Source: Firmicutes bacterium CAG:170
GTDB lineage: Bacteria; Bacillota; Clostridia; Oscillospirales; Oscillospiraceae
Reading direction: 5' to 3'
Assembly (NCBI GenBank): GCA_000436735.1
Contig: FR887063.1
Location: 1 to 12,780 of the forward strand
DNA: 12,780 nt
Positions 1 to 8,155 of the stretch are shown piece after piece. The translations under genes and the position numbers were made by a program. The notes under the pieces were generated by a model. That model saw nothing but the letters and a program-made list of their open reading frames with translations, was not told the origin of the DNA and did not search any database. Position 1 is the stretch's first letter. Each line of letters opens with the position of its first letter.

Positions 1-105
1 GCTGTTTTGCGTCACTTCGTTCCGTACAAGGGGCTGCACCCCTTGCGACGTTTGCACGTCTATCCCTTGTGGACTTGCCGTCCGCAAACAGCATAAAATG
101 CTGTT
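1..105. repeat. Hairpin-rich non-coding stretch, possible mobile-element remnant
   Basis: Several inverted repeats are nested here. CAAGGGG (27-33) pairs with CCCCTTG (39-45) across a 5-base loop. GACGT (47-51) pairs with ACGTC (56-60). The outer arms GCTGTTTTGCG (1-11) and CGCAAACAGC (83-92) pair with one bulged T. AACAGCAT (87-94) pairs perfectly with ATGCTGTT (98-105) across AAA and competes with the outer arm. I see no convincing gene. One frame is open from the window edge to a TAA at 94-96, so a protein C-terminus entering from the left cannot be excluded. The dense dyads and the AT-rich lipoprotein gene that follows suggest the edge of an integrated element; that origin is inference. 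Confidence 0.45.
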
Positions 106-176
106 CGCCGCCAGCAAGGTTTATAAATTGCATCAATATCTATCAGTCAAATGGTGAGCAAGAAAGGGTGATTTAC

Positions 177-632
177 ATGAAAAAAATGTTTATACTGGTT
201 ATGGCAGTTATGCTCTGTTTCACACTAACTGCTTGCAATGAAGAAGAAAATATCGACTTTCCTTTTGAATTGTCCAGTATCGAAAATGTGGAAATGTTCC
301 GCTTCACTAATCCTGCGGATGCGGAGAAAAAAGTGATTACCAAATCAGAAGATATTGAAGAAATTTATCAGACTTTTGAAAGTGTTTCTCTGAAAGATAA
401 AACAACTGAACCTACTGCTGGTGGCTCAGTGACCAGTTTCCGATTTAATCTTTCTGATGGTACATCTTATGAGGTTATCTATTCGGAGGTCGCTGTAAAA
501 GCTGGAAGAGTCATCACAACAGGCATGGAACAAGATTTCTTCACTTCAGCCGATATAGGAGCATTCTGGGGGAGTTACGACTACGAAGTAACAACTGCAT
601 CGGAAGATGAATTGCCAGCATTATATGAGTAA
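177..632 (+). CDS. Small secreted lipoprotein of unknown function
   Basis: This encodes a 151-residue predicted lipoprotein. Residues 1-19 form a lipoprotein signal peptide: two lysines, a hydrophobic core, then the lipobox LTAC with the lipidated cysteine at 20, so it should be anchored to the outer face of the membrane. The mature part is acidic, with no domain I recognise; it looks like a small mixed alpha/beta fold ending in an acidic tail. I chose the ATG at 177 over the upstream in-frame start at 69 because the lipoprotein signal begins there and AGAAAGGGTG lies just upstream as a ribosome binding site. The reading frame is open further upstream only through hairpin-rich DNA. Its base composition is clearly AT-richer than the following 7 kb, which suggests a different origin. 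No terminator or convincing promoter was found, and its function is unknown. Confidence 0.8.
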   Translation: MKKMFILVMAVMLCFTLTACNEEENIDFPFELSSIENVEMFRFTNPADAEKKVITKSEDIEEIYQTFESVSLKDKTTEPTAGGSVTSFRFNLSDGTSYEVIYSEVAVKAGRVITTGMEQDFFTSADIGAFWGSYDYEVTTASEDELPALYE

Positions 633-639
633 AAAATGA

Positions 640-1014
640 ACAGGTATTCAGAACAATACCGCACTGCGTGTGACCGCGAGAGGCAGCGGACGGGTGCAGG
701 TCGCACTGGACGGTGAGCAGGTCGGCACGCTGTCCTTCCACTCCGAAAGTTGGGCGGCGGAGGGCATCGCCGGTCTTTCGCAGACTGCCGTGTTCTCGTT
801 CGGCTCGGACGGAACGGACGGCCCGACTGACGCCGCGGGCGGCTATGTTGACGGCGAAAGTCTTGCCGCGCTGAATGACGCCGGTCTGTGCTTCGCCGAC
901 ATCCTACAGCAAAACGACGCCTACCCTGCCCTTGCAAAAATTGGCGGACTGATCATGACCGGTCCGACCGGAACAAACGTCAATGATCTTGCCGTTCTTC
1001 TGCTTGCGCGCTGA
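640..1014 (+). pseudogene. Chimeric remnant with C-terminal end of MOFRL-type glycerate 2-kinase
   Basis: The frame is open from just after a TGA at 637-639 to the TGA at 1012-1014, with no ribosome binding site or credible start. From about position 754 the product matches my memory of the C-terminus of the GckA/TtuD (MOFRL) glycerate 2-kinase family: a GSDGTDGPTDAAGGYVDG motif (about 802-855), then NDAY and GGLIMTGPTGTNVND near the end. Intact members have more than 400 residues, so roughly the last fifth survives. The preceding residues (ALRVTARGSGRVQVALDGEQ, about 664-723) do not fit the kinase. They resemble a beta-sandwich segment such as the C-terminal module of some glycoside hydrolases, a weak guess. 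The piece is probably non-functional. Its GC-rich composition matches the large gene downstream and not the lipoprotein gene upstream. Confidence 0.6.
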
Positions 1015-1053
1015 CGCACCGCCATTTTTTCGCAAATATTCTCGTTTTAAAGC

Positions 1054-1087
1054 AAAAAATTCCTGTGCCTTTCGGCACAGGAATTTT
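1054..1087. terminator. Bidirectional intrinsic terminator
   Basis: A perfect 14-bp stem, AAAATTCCTGTGCC (1056-1069) and GGCACAGGAATTTT (1074-1087), encloses a TTTC loop. An A-run at 1054-1059 supplies a T-tract on the minus strand and TTTT supplies one on the plus strand. It lies 15 bases beyond the stop codon of the giant minus-strand protease gene and 42 bases beyond the glycerate-kinase remnant, so it can stop transcription from both sides. Confidence 0.9.
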
Positions 1088-1098
1088 CATTTTGTCTG

Positions 1099-4000
1099 TT
1101 ACTTTGCCGTCTTGGTCAGGTAGGTGTACATGGCCATGGCAACCTCGGCGCGCGTTGCGCTCTTGACTGCATTTGCAGCCTGCGTTGCGCTCAGGATGCC
1201 CTCAGCTGCCGCCCATGCCACGTTGTCCTTTGCCCAGGCGGAGACATTCGCGGTCGGTGCAAGCGCGCTTGTCGGCTCATAGATCGTCACGCCCTTGTAC
1301 TCGGCGTAGCGCTTGATGATCGCCGCCAGCTGCTCACGCGTGATCTCGCCGTTCGGGTCGAACTTGCCGCTGCCGACACCGTTGACGATATCATGCTTTG
1401 CAGCCCATTCCACTGCGTCGGAGTACCACTCGCCGCCGGGAACATCCGTAAACACACCCTTGAAGCTGACCGCTTCCTTGCCGTCCATCCGATAGAGAAT
1501 CGTCACGACCATCGCACGCGTCAGCGCCTCATTCGGGCCAAAGCGCGTATAGCCGATGCCGTTCATGATGTTCTTCTCGTACAGATACTTGACTGCGTCA
1601 TAGCACGCATCCGACGGCTTCACGTCCGTGAACGGGAGCTTCTTTGTGCTGTCGGAGGCTGCATCGTCGTGGCGGATACCAAAGTTCAGATCCGCACCGC
1701 AGCGTGCGCACACGCGGTTGCCGTCGCGGTCAACGATGGGCTGATGGCCAAGCGCCGGAAGAATCTCGGTTCTGGTCTCGGTGCAGGTAGTGCAGGTGTA
1801 CTTGATATAGCCGCTTTGCGTGCAGGTCGGCTCCTTGCACTCAGACGCAACCCACTCGTGCAGCGGCAGCTCCTTGCTGTCGCCGGTAACGGTCTCGTCG
1901 TTGCGCTCGGCGGTGGAGAGCGTCACATCACTCTCGCAACCGCTGCGATAGCGGAATGTCAGCGTTGCAAGCGTCTTGCCCGCCTCATACGCCTCGGCAG
2001 CGGCAAAGGCAAAGGTGATCTCACCCGCGGTCTCATCCACATGGAACGCCTTGATCGCGGCGGGAGAGGTCTTGCTCTCCAGCGTCAGCGCCGCCGGATC
2101 ATACTTCACGGTGTACTTGCCGTTCGTCACGGCCACATCCTCGGTCAGCGTAACGGTCATCACGCCGTTGGCAACCGTGCTGCCAGAGCCGGAGACCGAC
2201 TGCGGCTTGACGGTGTCCTCGCGCGTGGTGCGCGTCAGCTTGGCCGCGTTCACAGAGCCGGTGGTCTTGTTGACCGGCTGCGCGTCCGCGCTGTTGCCGG
2301 AGCTGGCCGCATCTGCGCGGTAAAGGCCAACGACCGGCCATACGCCAGTGCCAAATGTGCCGAGCGGCGCAAGCGTCTTATCTGCCACAGAGATGCCATA
2401 GAGCATCGCCGCGCTCTGCTGCATGGTGCTGTCGGTATAGGCCGCAATCACCAGATAGTCGCTTGCCTTATCGTAGATCATGGATGCACGCGCATAATCG
2501 CGCTCATCCTTCTGACCGCTCTGGCACTTGGAGACGTTGGGGAGCTTCAGGCCCGTGTCACCAAGGCTTCTGGACATTTCGGCAAACGTCACAGTGTCAT
2601 AAGTGTACATATCCATATCCGGATACAGCGTCAGTTCATACAGCTTACCGCTTTCCGTCAGGATGTAGAAGAAGTTTGCTCCACTTTCGTAGTAGCCAAG
2701 ATCGTATGTGCCGCTTTCCTTGAAAGCAATCACCGCCATTGGGTCGCTTGCAAACTGGCTGAACGTAAAGGATTCTTTTACGCCGTTTTTGTCAAGCGTT
2801 TCAATCACTGTACCGTTTCCGGCAATTGCGACCATATCGCCCAGTCCCTCTTCATCATCTGCGGAGAGGACAACCGGCGACTCGGCTGCATCCGACCAGA
2901 GCTGGTTTTTCGTCAGCGTGCCGCCCACAGTCTCTTCAAAGGTTTCGGGGTTAATGCTGAGCATGGTGCTGCCCTTGCGCGCCAGAATCACACCCTCGTT
3001 CAGCGCAGCCGCGTCAATTTCGCTTACTGCACCGGAAAGCTTCTGCCAGTCGGCGGGGAGCTTTGTGCTGAAGCCCGACCAGTAGACATTGCTGTCGCTG
3101 CCATAGATGGCGGCGCGCAGATTCATTTCCGGGAACGGCTTGACCGTAACGGTGCAGGTCGCAGACTTGGTGGGGTCAGCCACAGACGTGGCCGTAATGG
3201 TCGCCGTGCCAACCTTGTTCGCGGTCACAACGCCGTCCTTGACGGACGCAACGTCTTCATGATCTACCGACCATGTAACGCTCTTGTTCTTTGTCAGCCA
3301 CGGATTGACGCTTGCACGCAGGACAAGCAGGCTGCCCTCCATCGTGGTCACGTTGGTCATGTTCAGCTCCACACCGGAAACCGTATCGGTCTGCTCCAGC
3401 GTCAGGCTGTCGTCCGCGACAATATAAATGCCCTTGACGTGCGCAAACATCAGCGCGTTTGCCTCGTTTGCAAGACTTGCCTTGCCGGTATCCGGGTCAA
3501 GCACCCACAGCTCGTTGTCAAGGTCGCCGGTATTGACATATTCACCGGTCTGTCTATCCGTTCCATAGTAGCCGGCGGCCAGATAGATCTTGTCGCTCGC
3601 CTTGTCATAGGCCATGGAGGAATAGCCGGTTACGCGCACGCTCTTGCCGCTCTCGCCTGTGCCGTCGCACACGCCGTTTTCGGCAATGGGCTTGAGCGTC
3701 AGCTTGCCGGATGCAATATCATTCAGCGTCCACTTGTAGAGGTAGACATAGTTGGCGGTTTCGGAATAGCTTGCGCCGAAGTTCACGCCGTAGAAATTGC
3801 CATCCTTGTCGATGGTCATGGCGTGCAGCGACTTGTAGCCGTCGTAGTTCACAATATCGCTTTCCGGAACGCTCGGCGCGTCAACCGTCACGTTTGCAAT
3901 TTGGGCAACTGCGCCGGTCGCCGGATTCAGACTGTAGAGCTTGGAGCTGTCCTTCACCGGGCGTCCGGTTTCACGGTCAGGTACGCCGTCCGTGATCTTG

Positions 4001-7000
4001 CCGTACTCGGTGATAAAGTAGATCATCTGATCCTTGTCGTTATAGGCCATGTCAGCCACAAACTCATCATCCGCCATTTTGGAGTAGTTGGCAACCTTTA
4101 CGCCGGTTGACCACTCGCCATGCTCGGTGGCATAGAAGCCGTCGTCGGCTGCGTAGAACACATAGCCGCCCGCATACGTCTCGGCATAGATCTCCTGCTC
4201 GGCAGGCGCTGCCGTTACAAGGCCGCTGCCCGTGCCGCTCTCGGCGTCATAGCTGACGGCAGCCGGGTCAATTTCCACCCAGCGCTTGCCGCTGCCGCGC
4301 ACCTCGTTGGAGGTAAAGCCGAACATTCTGTTGCTGTAGTCCTCGGGCGTGCCGCCGTAGTAAACGTAGTAGCTCGATTCATTGCCCGCGTAGTCGCCAA
4401 TGATTACGGTGACGTATTCGCCCGCCGTCTGATCGTTCAGCTCGAACGTCATCTCGGTTTTTTCACCGGCCTCGGCCTGCTCCGGCTGACCCTCGCCCAG
4501 AACAATGCTGCCCTTGCCCTTATGTACCTCGACATAGGCAATATACTGGTTGTCCTGCATTTCAATGGTCAGCTCGCCGCTTTCCGGATTCTTCTTCGCA
4601 TCAAGCATCTCAGGCGCAGTGCTGTCCACGGTGAACGTATTTTCAATGAAAGCGCCGTCGCCCAGCTCGCCGGAGAAAATCAGCTCTGCAATCTGCTCTG
4701 CCGTCAGTTCGCCGTCCTGCTCATAATACTCGGGGATCATGACAAGGCCAGCGGTGAACTTGTCGCCCTCGTTCAGTCCAAGCGCCACCGGAGAAACTGC
4801 CGCACCAAGCTCATAGCCATAATTTGTCCATTCCGCATTATTGCTATAGTAGAACATGCTCGAAACCTGATTGTTTACGCCGCTGACTGTGATATTGCCG
4901 TCTGCCGTCTTGACATACGTCGCAACCGCAGCTGCATTGCGGATCAGAGTAAAGCCATACTGCGCAATGGTGGCGCTGCCGCTGATGGCCTCGCGGCCTG
5001 CGGGATATTCATCCTCAACCACATAGGGGTTGACGGTATAGATGCCGATATCGCTCGAGCCCGGATAGACGATGCCGGTATAATCGGTATAGTAGTCATA
5101 GCCGATGTACGAGCCGTGCGCGCCCGTGCCGTAGAGATCCTCAATCGCCGTGCCGCCGTCGATCATGGGCGCATCCGACCAGTTGCCGTAGAAGCCCAGA
5201 ACCGGGATGGAGTGGACGGGACGCAGGCCGCCGTCGGCGGTATTGTCGGTCTCCACATAGATGTAGCCCTCGACGTATGCGCCGTTTTCATACATGGCAT
5301 TCAGCGTCTGCTTCTGCGCGTCGGTCAGCTTCATGGTAACGCTGACGTGGACGCTGCTGCCAACGGGAATTTCGATGGCGGCGGAGTTCAGCTTCACCAG
5401 CAGCAGATGCGCGTCATACGACGTGACCTTGCCGTCGGCATTCAGATCCGCAGCCGTCAGGTTGTATCTGCTGCCGTCGTTTTCACCGGCAACATAGCCG
5501 ATGATTGCCTGCGCGTCCAGCGCGTCGGTCTTGCCGTCGCAGTTGACGTCGCAGTCAAAGCCGGAGACGATTTCGGCGTGGTCGCTGAAATCATATGTAA
5601 ATTCCGCGTCCAGCGTCGTGAGGCACGTATCCAGATACGTCTGTCCATCCTCGTCCGCAAAGATGTCCTGCGTGAACAGGTCGGTGTAGACGTTATAGCG
5701 CTGTGCGCTGCCGGAGATGTTGTAGATGGTAAAGCCTGCGGTATACGTGCCATCGCAGTCGGGGTCATCGCCGAACTCGGCCTTGACCTTACCGTCGGCG
5801 GCCGTGCCGCTCAGGTTTCTGTCCATCATGATATAGGACTCGGCGTTCATCGCGCTGTCCACATTTGCAAGACCCGCGCCCTGGTTGAGGACGGAGTACG
5901 GAAGTCCGGTGTCGGCCTCAATGATGGGCGAAGCCGTGGACATGAGCAGACTGTTGATCAGCTGACGGTTTGTCACGCCAGTTTTGCTCATGTAGCCGGA
6001 CAGCGCTTTGTTCTCGCGGATGTACTGCGCCATCAGCGCAGCCATACCGGCGATCTGCGGCGCGGCCATGGACGTGCCGGACATATTTTCGTATGCGTCC
6101 TTGCCGCCGAGCGTTGTGCCATTTTCAACGTGCGTGCCGTTGACAGAATAGATGTTGCCGCCGGGCGCGGTGATTTCAGGCTTGAGCTCCAGGCTGCCCG
6201 GAACGCCCCAGGAGCTGAAATCGCTCATGCCGTAGTCGTTTGTGGGCTTGCTGACGCCGACTGCGCTCGTCGCGGTCAGCTTGCCGGTGTAGTACGCACC
6301 GCCCTCTGCGGCCGTAGACTTCGACAGGATCATTGCGCCGTCAGCCTGTGTAATCGAAACGGCGGGCGCGGTGCGCGTATAGCTGCTCAGATCCATGTTG
6401 ATTGTGCCGGGCTGATTGTTGTAGATGACAACAGCCCTTGCGCCCGCGTTTGCGGCGTTCGTGATCTTGTCCACAAAGCTGATTGTGCCGCGGCGGATGA
6501 ATACGACCTTGCCGCTGACGTCAATGCCGTCAAAATCTGCCGCGTTGCCAAGCACGCTCTCCGGCATGAACACATAGTCCAGCTCGCCGCTCAGCGTGGT
6601 GAACGCATCGTTTGCGTAGGTGGTTTCGCTGTAAAATACCATCTCGCCGCCGACGCTGAAATAGTTGCCGGTTGTGCCTGCGTTGTCAACGGAGGCAACC
6701 GCCAGCGAGTCGGAATACGTTCCGGGCGAGCCGCTGGTCTGGAACGAAACGTCGTTGCCATAGAGGTAGCCGTTTTGGGAGTTCTCTGCCCAGTCGCCGC
6801 TGTTGCCGGCGGAGATGCTGATGATTGCGCCCTTGTCGCTCAGTGCGTCAAAGCGCTTCTGAATGTCCGTCGCACGGGTGAAGCCGGGATCCGATGAGCC
6901 AAGCGACAGGTTGATCGAGTCGCAGCCAAGGACAATCGCGTCCTCAATTGCGGCCATGTAATCGGAGTCGTATGCGCCGCCGCCATAGCCAAAGACCTTC

Positions 7001-8034
7001 ATCACGACCAGCTGCGCATCGGGCGCAACGCCCTGCACCTTGGCTGTTTCCAGCGCGTTCGAGAACGTGCCGTCGGCGTTTGCGATGTACTTGTTTGCTG
7101 CGGCGATACCGGCAACGTGCGAGCCGTGCTCGCCCTGCTCATCGTCCATGTGGGTGATTTTCGTATTCTTGTCCACATAGTTATAGGCAAACGGAATCTT
7201 GTCGTTACGCGTCACAGCGGAGGCCGTCGTGCTTTTCGCAATATTCAGCTGGCTAAACACATCGGCAATGCCCGCCGCATCCAGAACGCCGACGCTCTTT
7301 TTGTACGCGTCCAGCGTCATGCCCGCGTCCTTGGCCAGAAGCTCCATCGAGTGGTCATAGCCTGCGGCGCTGAATGACTGGTGGTCAATGTCGATACCGG
7401 TGTCGATGATGGCAATCTTGCTGCCAGCGCCGGTATAGCCCGCCGCCCATGCAGTGCTCGAGCCGATCTGCTCGGAAGAGGTGGCCATATTCGGATCATA
7501 GCGTTCTTCCTGCTTGACCATCGTCTCATAGCGGTTTTCCACATACACATCCGCAACGCCGGATACGGCCTTGATCTCGTCGATCTGGTCATAGCGGACG
7601 TTTGCCGAAATGAGGTTTGCCGCCAGCGTCAGATTCCACACAACGTCAATCGGCGCGTCCAGCGTCCGGTTGATGCGCTGGGTCAGCGAGTTCTGACGGT
7701 TTTTCAGCGTCTGACGATATGTTACCGCTGAATTGTTCTCGCCGATGCCGTCCAGACTGTACATGGCGACAGCAGGCTCGTCCTTTAAAACGATGGACAC
7801 ACGCACCGTATCATCGGGCGCGTAATCCGCCTCGTCACGTTCTGAGAACGTTTCCGGCTGTGAATCGAGCAGCGTCTGCGAAAGCTTCGTGGGCGCTGTC
7901 TCGCTCTCGCCCGCTTCAAATCTCAGCTTCTGTGTCTGACTGCTTTCCGCAGCCGTTGCCGGAATGGCAAAGCCTGCAAAAATTGCAACCACAAGCAGAA
8001 GTGAAAGAAGCCGGCTGGATAAGCGTTTTTTCAT
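1099..8034 (-). CDS. Giant SLH-anchored subtilisin-family (S8) surface protease
   Basis: This 2311-residue secreted, wall-bound serine protease has the lactocepin/C5a-peptidase type of core. Domains in order: signal peptide (1 to about 28, ATA-AES cleavage region); I9-like propeptide (about 75-170); S8 catalytic domain (about 195-715) with Asp211 in IIDTGID, His303 in EHGSHVAGI, oxyanion Asn411 in SAGNSGD and Ser655 in GTSMAAP; a PA domain inserted at about 480-590; Fn3/Ig-like modules (about 740-930, 935-1135, 1137-1235), the first split by a dockerin-like EF-hand pair (826-886); two beta-propeller-like stretches (about 1235-1545, 1640-1905) separated by a BIG_2 domain (1552-1632); a cohesin-like module (about 1945-2048); a Cys-rich module (2058-2116); and three SLH domains (about 2133-2190, 2195-2249, 2258-2311) that should bind secondary wall polymer. 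The full triad argues for activity. The start at 8034 follows GGAGGAAAG and begins the signal peptide. A start at 8154 would lie 2 bases from the promoter -10 box. Substrate unknown. Confidence 0.93.
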   Translation of the reverse strand: MKKRLSSRLLSLLLVVAIFAGFAIPATAAESSQTQKLRFEAGESETAPTKLSQTLLDSQPETFSERDEADYAPDDTVRVSIVLKDEPAVAMYSLDGIGENNSAVTYRQTLKNRQNSLTQRINRTLDAPIDVVWNLTLAANLISANVRYDQIDEIKAVSGVADVYVENRYETMVKQEERYDPNMATSSEQIGSSTAWAAGYTGAGSKIAIIDTGIDIDHQSFSAAGYDHSMELLAKDAGMTLDAYKKSVGVLDAAGIADVFSQLNIAKSTTASAVTRNDKIPFAYNYVDKNTKITHMDDEQGEHGSHVAGIAAANKYIANADGTFSNALETAKVQGVAPDAQLVVMKVFGYGGGAYDSDYMAAIEDAIVLGCDSINLSLGSSDPGFTRATDIQKRFDALSDKGAIISISAGNSGDWAENSQNGYLYGNDVSFQTSGSPGTYSDSLAVASVDNAGTTGNYFSVGGEMVFYSETTYANDAFTTLSGELDYVFMPESVLGNAADFDGIDVSGKVVFIRRGTISFVDKITNAANAGARAVVIYNNQPGTINMDLSSYTRTAPAVSITQADGAMILSKSTAAEGGAYYTGKLTATSAVGVSKPTNDYGMSDFSSWGVPGSLELKPEITAPGGNIYSVNGTHVENGTTLGGKDAYENMSGTSMAAPQIAGMAALMAQYIRENKALSGYMSKTGVTNRQLINSLLMSTASPIIEADTGLPYSVLNQGAGLANVDSAMNAESYIMMDRNLSGTAADGKVKAEFGDDPDCDGTYTAGFTIYNISGSAQRYNVYTDLFTQDIFADEDGQTYLDTCLTTLDAEFTYDFSDHAEIVSGFDCDVNCDGKTDALDAQAIIGYVAGENDGSRYNLTAADLNADGKVTSYDAHLLLVKLNSAAIEIPVGSSVHVSVTMKLTDAQKQTLNAMYENGAYVEGYIYVETDNTADGGLRPVHSIPVLGFYGNWSDAPMIDGGTAIEDLYGTGAHGSYIGYDYYTDYTGIVYPGSSDIGIYTVNPYVVEDEYPAGREAISGSATIAQYGFTLIRNAAAVATYVKTADGNITVSGVNNQVSSMFYYSNNAEWTNYGYELGAAVSPVALGLNEGDKFTAGLVMIPEYYEQDGELTAEQIAELIFSGELGDGAFIENTFTVDSTAPEMLDAKKNPESGELTIEMQDNQYIAYVEVHKGKGSIVLGEGQPEQAEAGEKTEMTFELNDQTAGEYVTVIIGDYAGNESSYYVYYGGTPEDYSNRMFGFTSNEVRGSGKRWVEIDPAAVSYDAESGTGSGLVTAAPAEQEIYAETYAGGYVFYAADDGFYATEHGEWSTGVKVANYSKMADDEFVADMAYNDKDQMIYFITEYGKITDGVPDRETGRPVKDSSKLYSLNPATGAVAQIANVTVDAPSVPESDIVNYDGYKSLHAMTIDKDGNFYGVNFGASYSETANYVYLYKWTLNDIASGKLTLKPIAENGVCDGTGESGKSVRVTGYSSMAYDKASDKIYLAAGYYGTDRQTGEYVNTGDLDNELWVLDPDTGKASLANEANALMFAHVKGIYIVADDSLTLEQTDTVSGVELNMTNVTTMEGSLLVLRASVNPWLTKNKSVTWSVDHEDVASVKDGVVTANKVGTATITATSVADPTKSATCTVTVKPFPEMNLRAAIYGSDSNVYWSGFSTKLPADWQKLSGAVSEIDAAALNEGVILARKGSTMLSINPETFEETVGGTLTKNQLWSDAAESPVVLSADDEEGLGDMVAIAGNGTVIETLDKNGVKESFTFSQFASDPMAVIAFKESGTYDLGYYESGANFFYILTESGKLYELTLYPDMDMYTYDTVTFAEMSRSLGDTGLKLPNVSKCQSGQKDERDYARASMIYDKASDYLVIAAYTDSTMQQSAAMLYGISVADKTLAPLGTFGTGVWPVVGLYRADAASSGNSADAQPVNKTTGSVNAAKLTRTTREDTVKPQSVSGSGSTVANGVMTVTLTEDVAVTNGKYTVKYDPAALTLESKTSPAAIKAFHVDETAGEITFAFAAAEAYEAGKTLATLTFRYRSGCESDVTLSTAERNDETVTGDSKELPLHEWVASECKEPTCTQSGYIKYTCTTCTETRTEILPALGHQPIVDRDGNRVCARCGADLNFGIRHDDAASDSTKKLPFTDVKPSDACYDAVKYLYEKNIMNGIGYTRFGPNEALTRAMVVTILYRMDGKEAVSFKGVFTDVPGGEWYSDAVEWAAKHDIVNGVGSGKFDPNGEITREQLAAIIKRYAEYKGVTIYEPTSALAPTANVSAWAKDNVAWAAAEGILSATQAANAVKSATRAEVAMAMYTYLTKTAK

Positions 8035-8155
8035 ATGATTCTTTCCTCCGTTTTGGTGCTCGCCGCAGATGCGGCGGCCTCTGTCCAGCGGACAGTTGTC
8101 CGTCAGGCAGGCGTAAAAATCGGCACACTTACGCGTGCTGCATTTTCTCAGCATT
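8035..8155 (-). promoter_or_regulatory. Structured 5' leader and ribosome binding site of the protease gene
   Basis: On the minus strand GGAGGAAAG lies about 6-15 bases before the ATG at 8034, a strong ribosome binding site. Three short dyads lie upstream of it: CGCCGC/GCGGCG (8061-8066 with 8071-8076, 4-base loop), CTGTCC/GGACAG (8081-8086 with 8090-8095) and CGGAC/GTCCG (8089-8093 with 8098-8102). The last two overlap and cannot form together. No known riboswitch is recognised. Confidence 0.5.

Noticed and set aside
1046..1059. Exact 14-base repeat TTTAAAGCAAAAAA, also at 8190-8203, bracketing the protease gene
   Set aside because: It could suggest a mobile unit, but the sequence is low-complexity A/T, one copy is part of the terminator A-run, and there are no inverted ends or recombinase.
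1393..4110. Very long plus-strand open frame opposite the protease gene
   Set aside because: It is an antisense shadow. Its translation is rich in Arg, His, Ala and Val without domains, while the minus strand has clear protease, BIG_2, cohesin-like and SLH sequence over the same bases.
4120..6897. Second very long plus-strand open frame opposite the protease gene
   Set aside because: It is also an antisense shadow, caused by the codon bias of the minus-strand gene. It has no ribosome binding site and no recognisable domain, and the opposite strand carries the catalytic serine and the PA domain.
1102..8034. Cellulosome scaffold interpretation of the giant protein
   Set aside because: The cohesin-like and dockerin-like modules invite this, but there is one of each, the enzyme is a protease, and no glycoside hydrolase gene with a dockerin is in the window.
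8035..8154. Forty-residue N-terminal extension of the protease from an ATG at 8154
   Set aside because: That ATG lies 2 bases from the -10 box, before the expected transcription start. The extension is Cys- and Arg-rich, and the signal peptide and strong ribosome binding site belong to the ATG at 8034.
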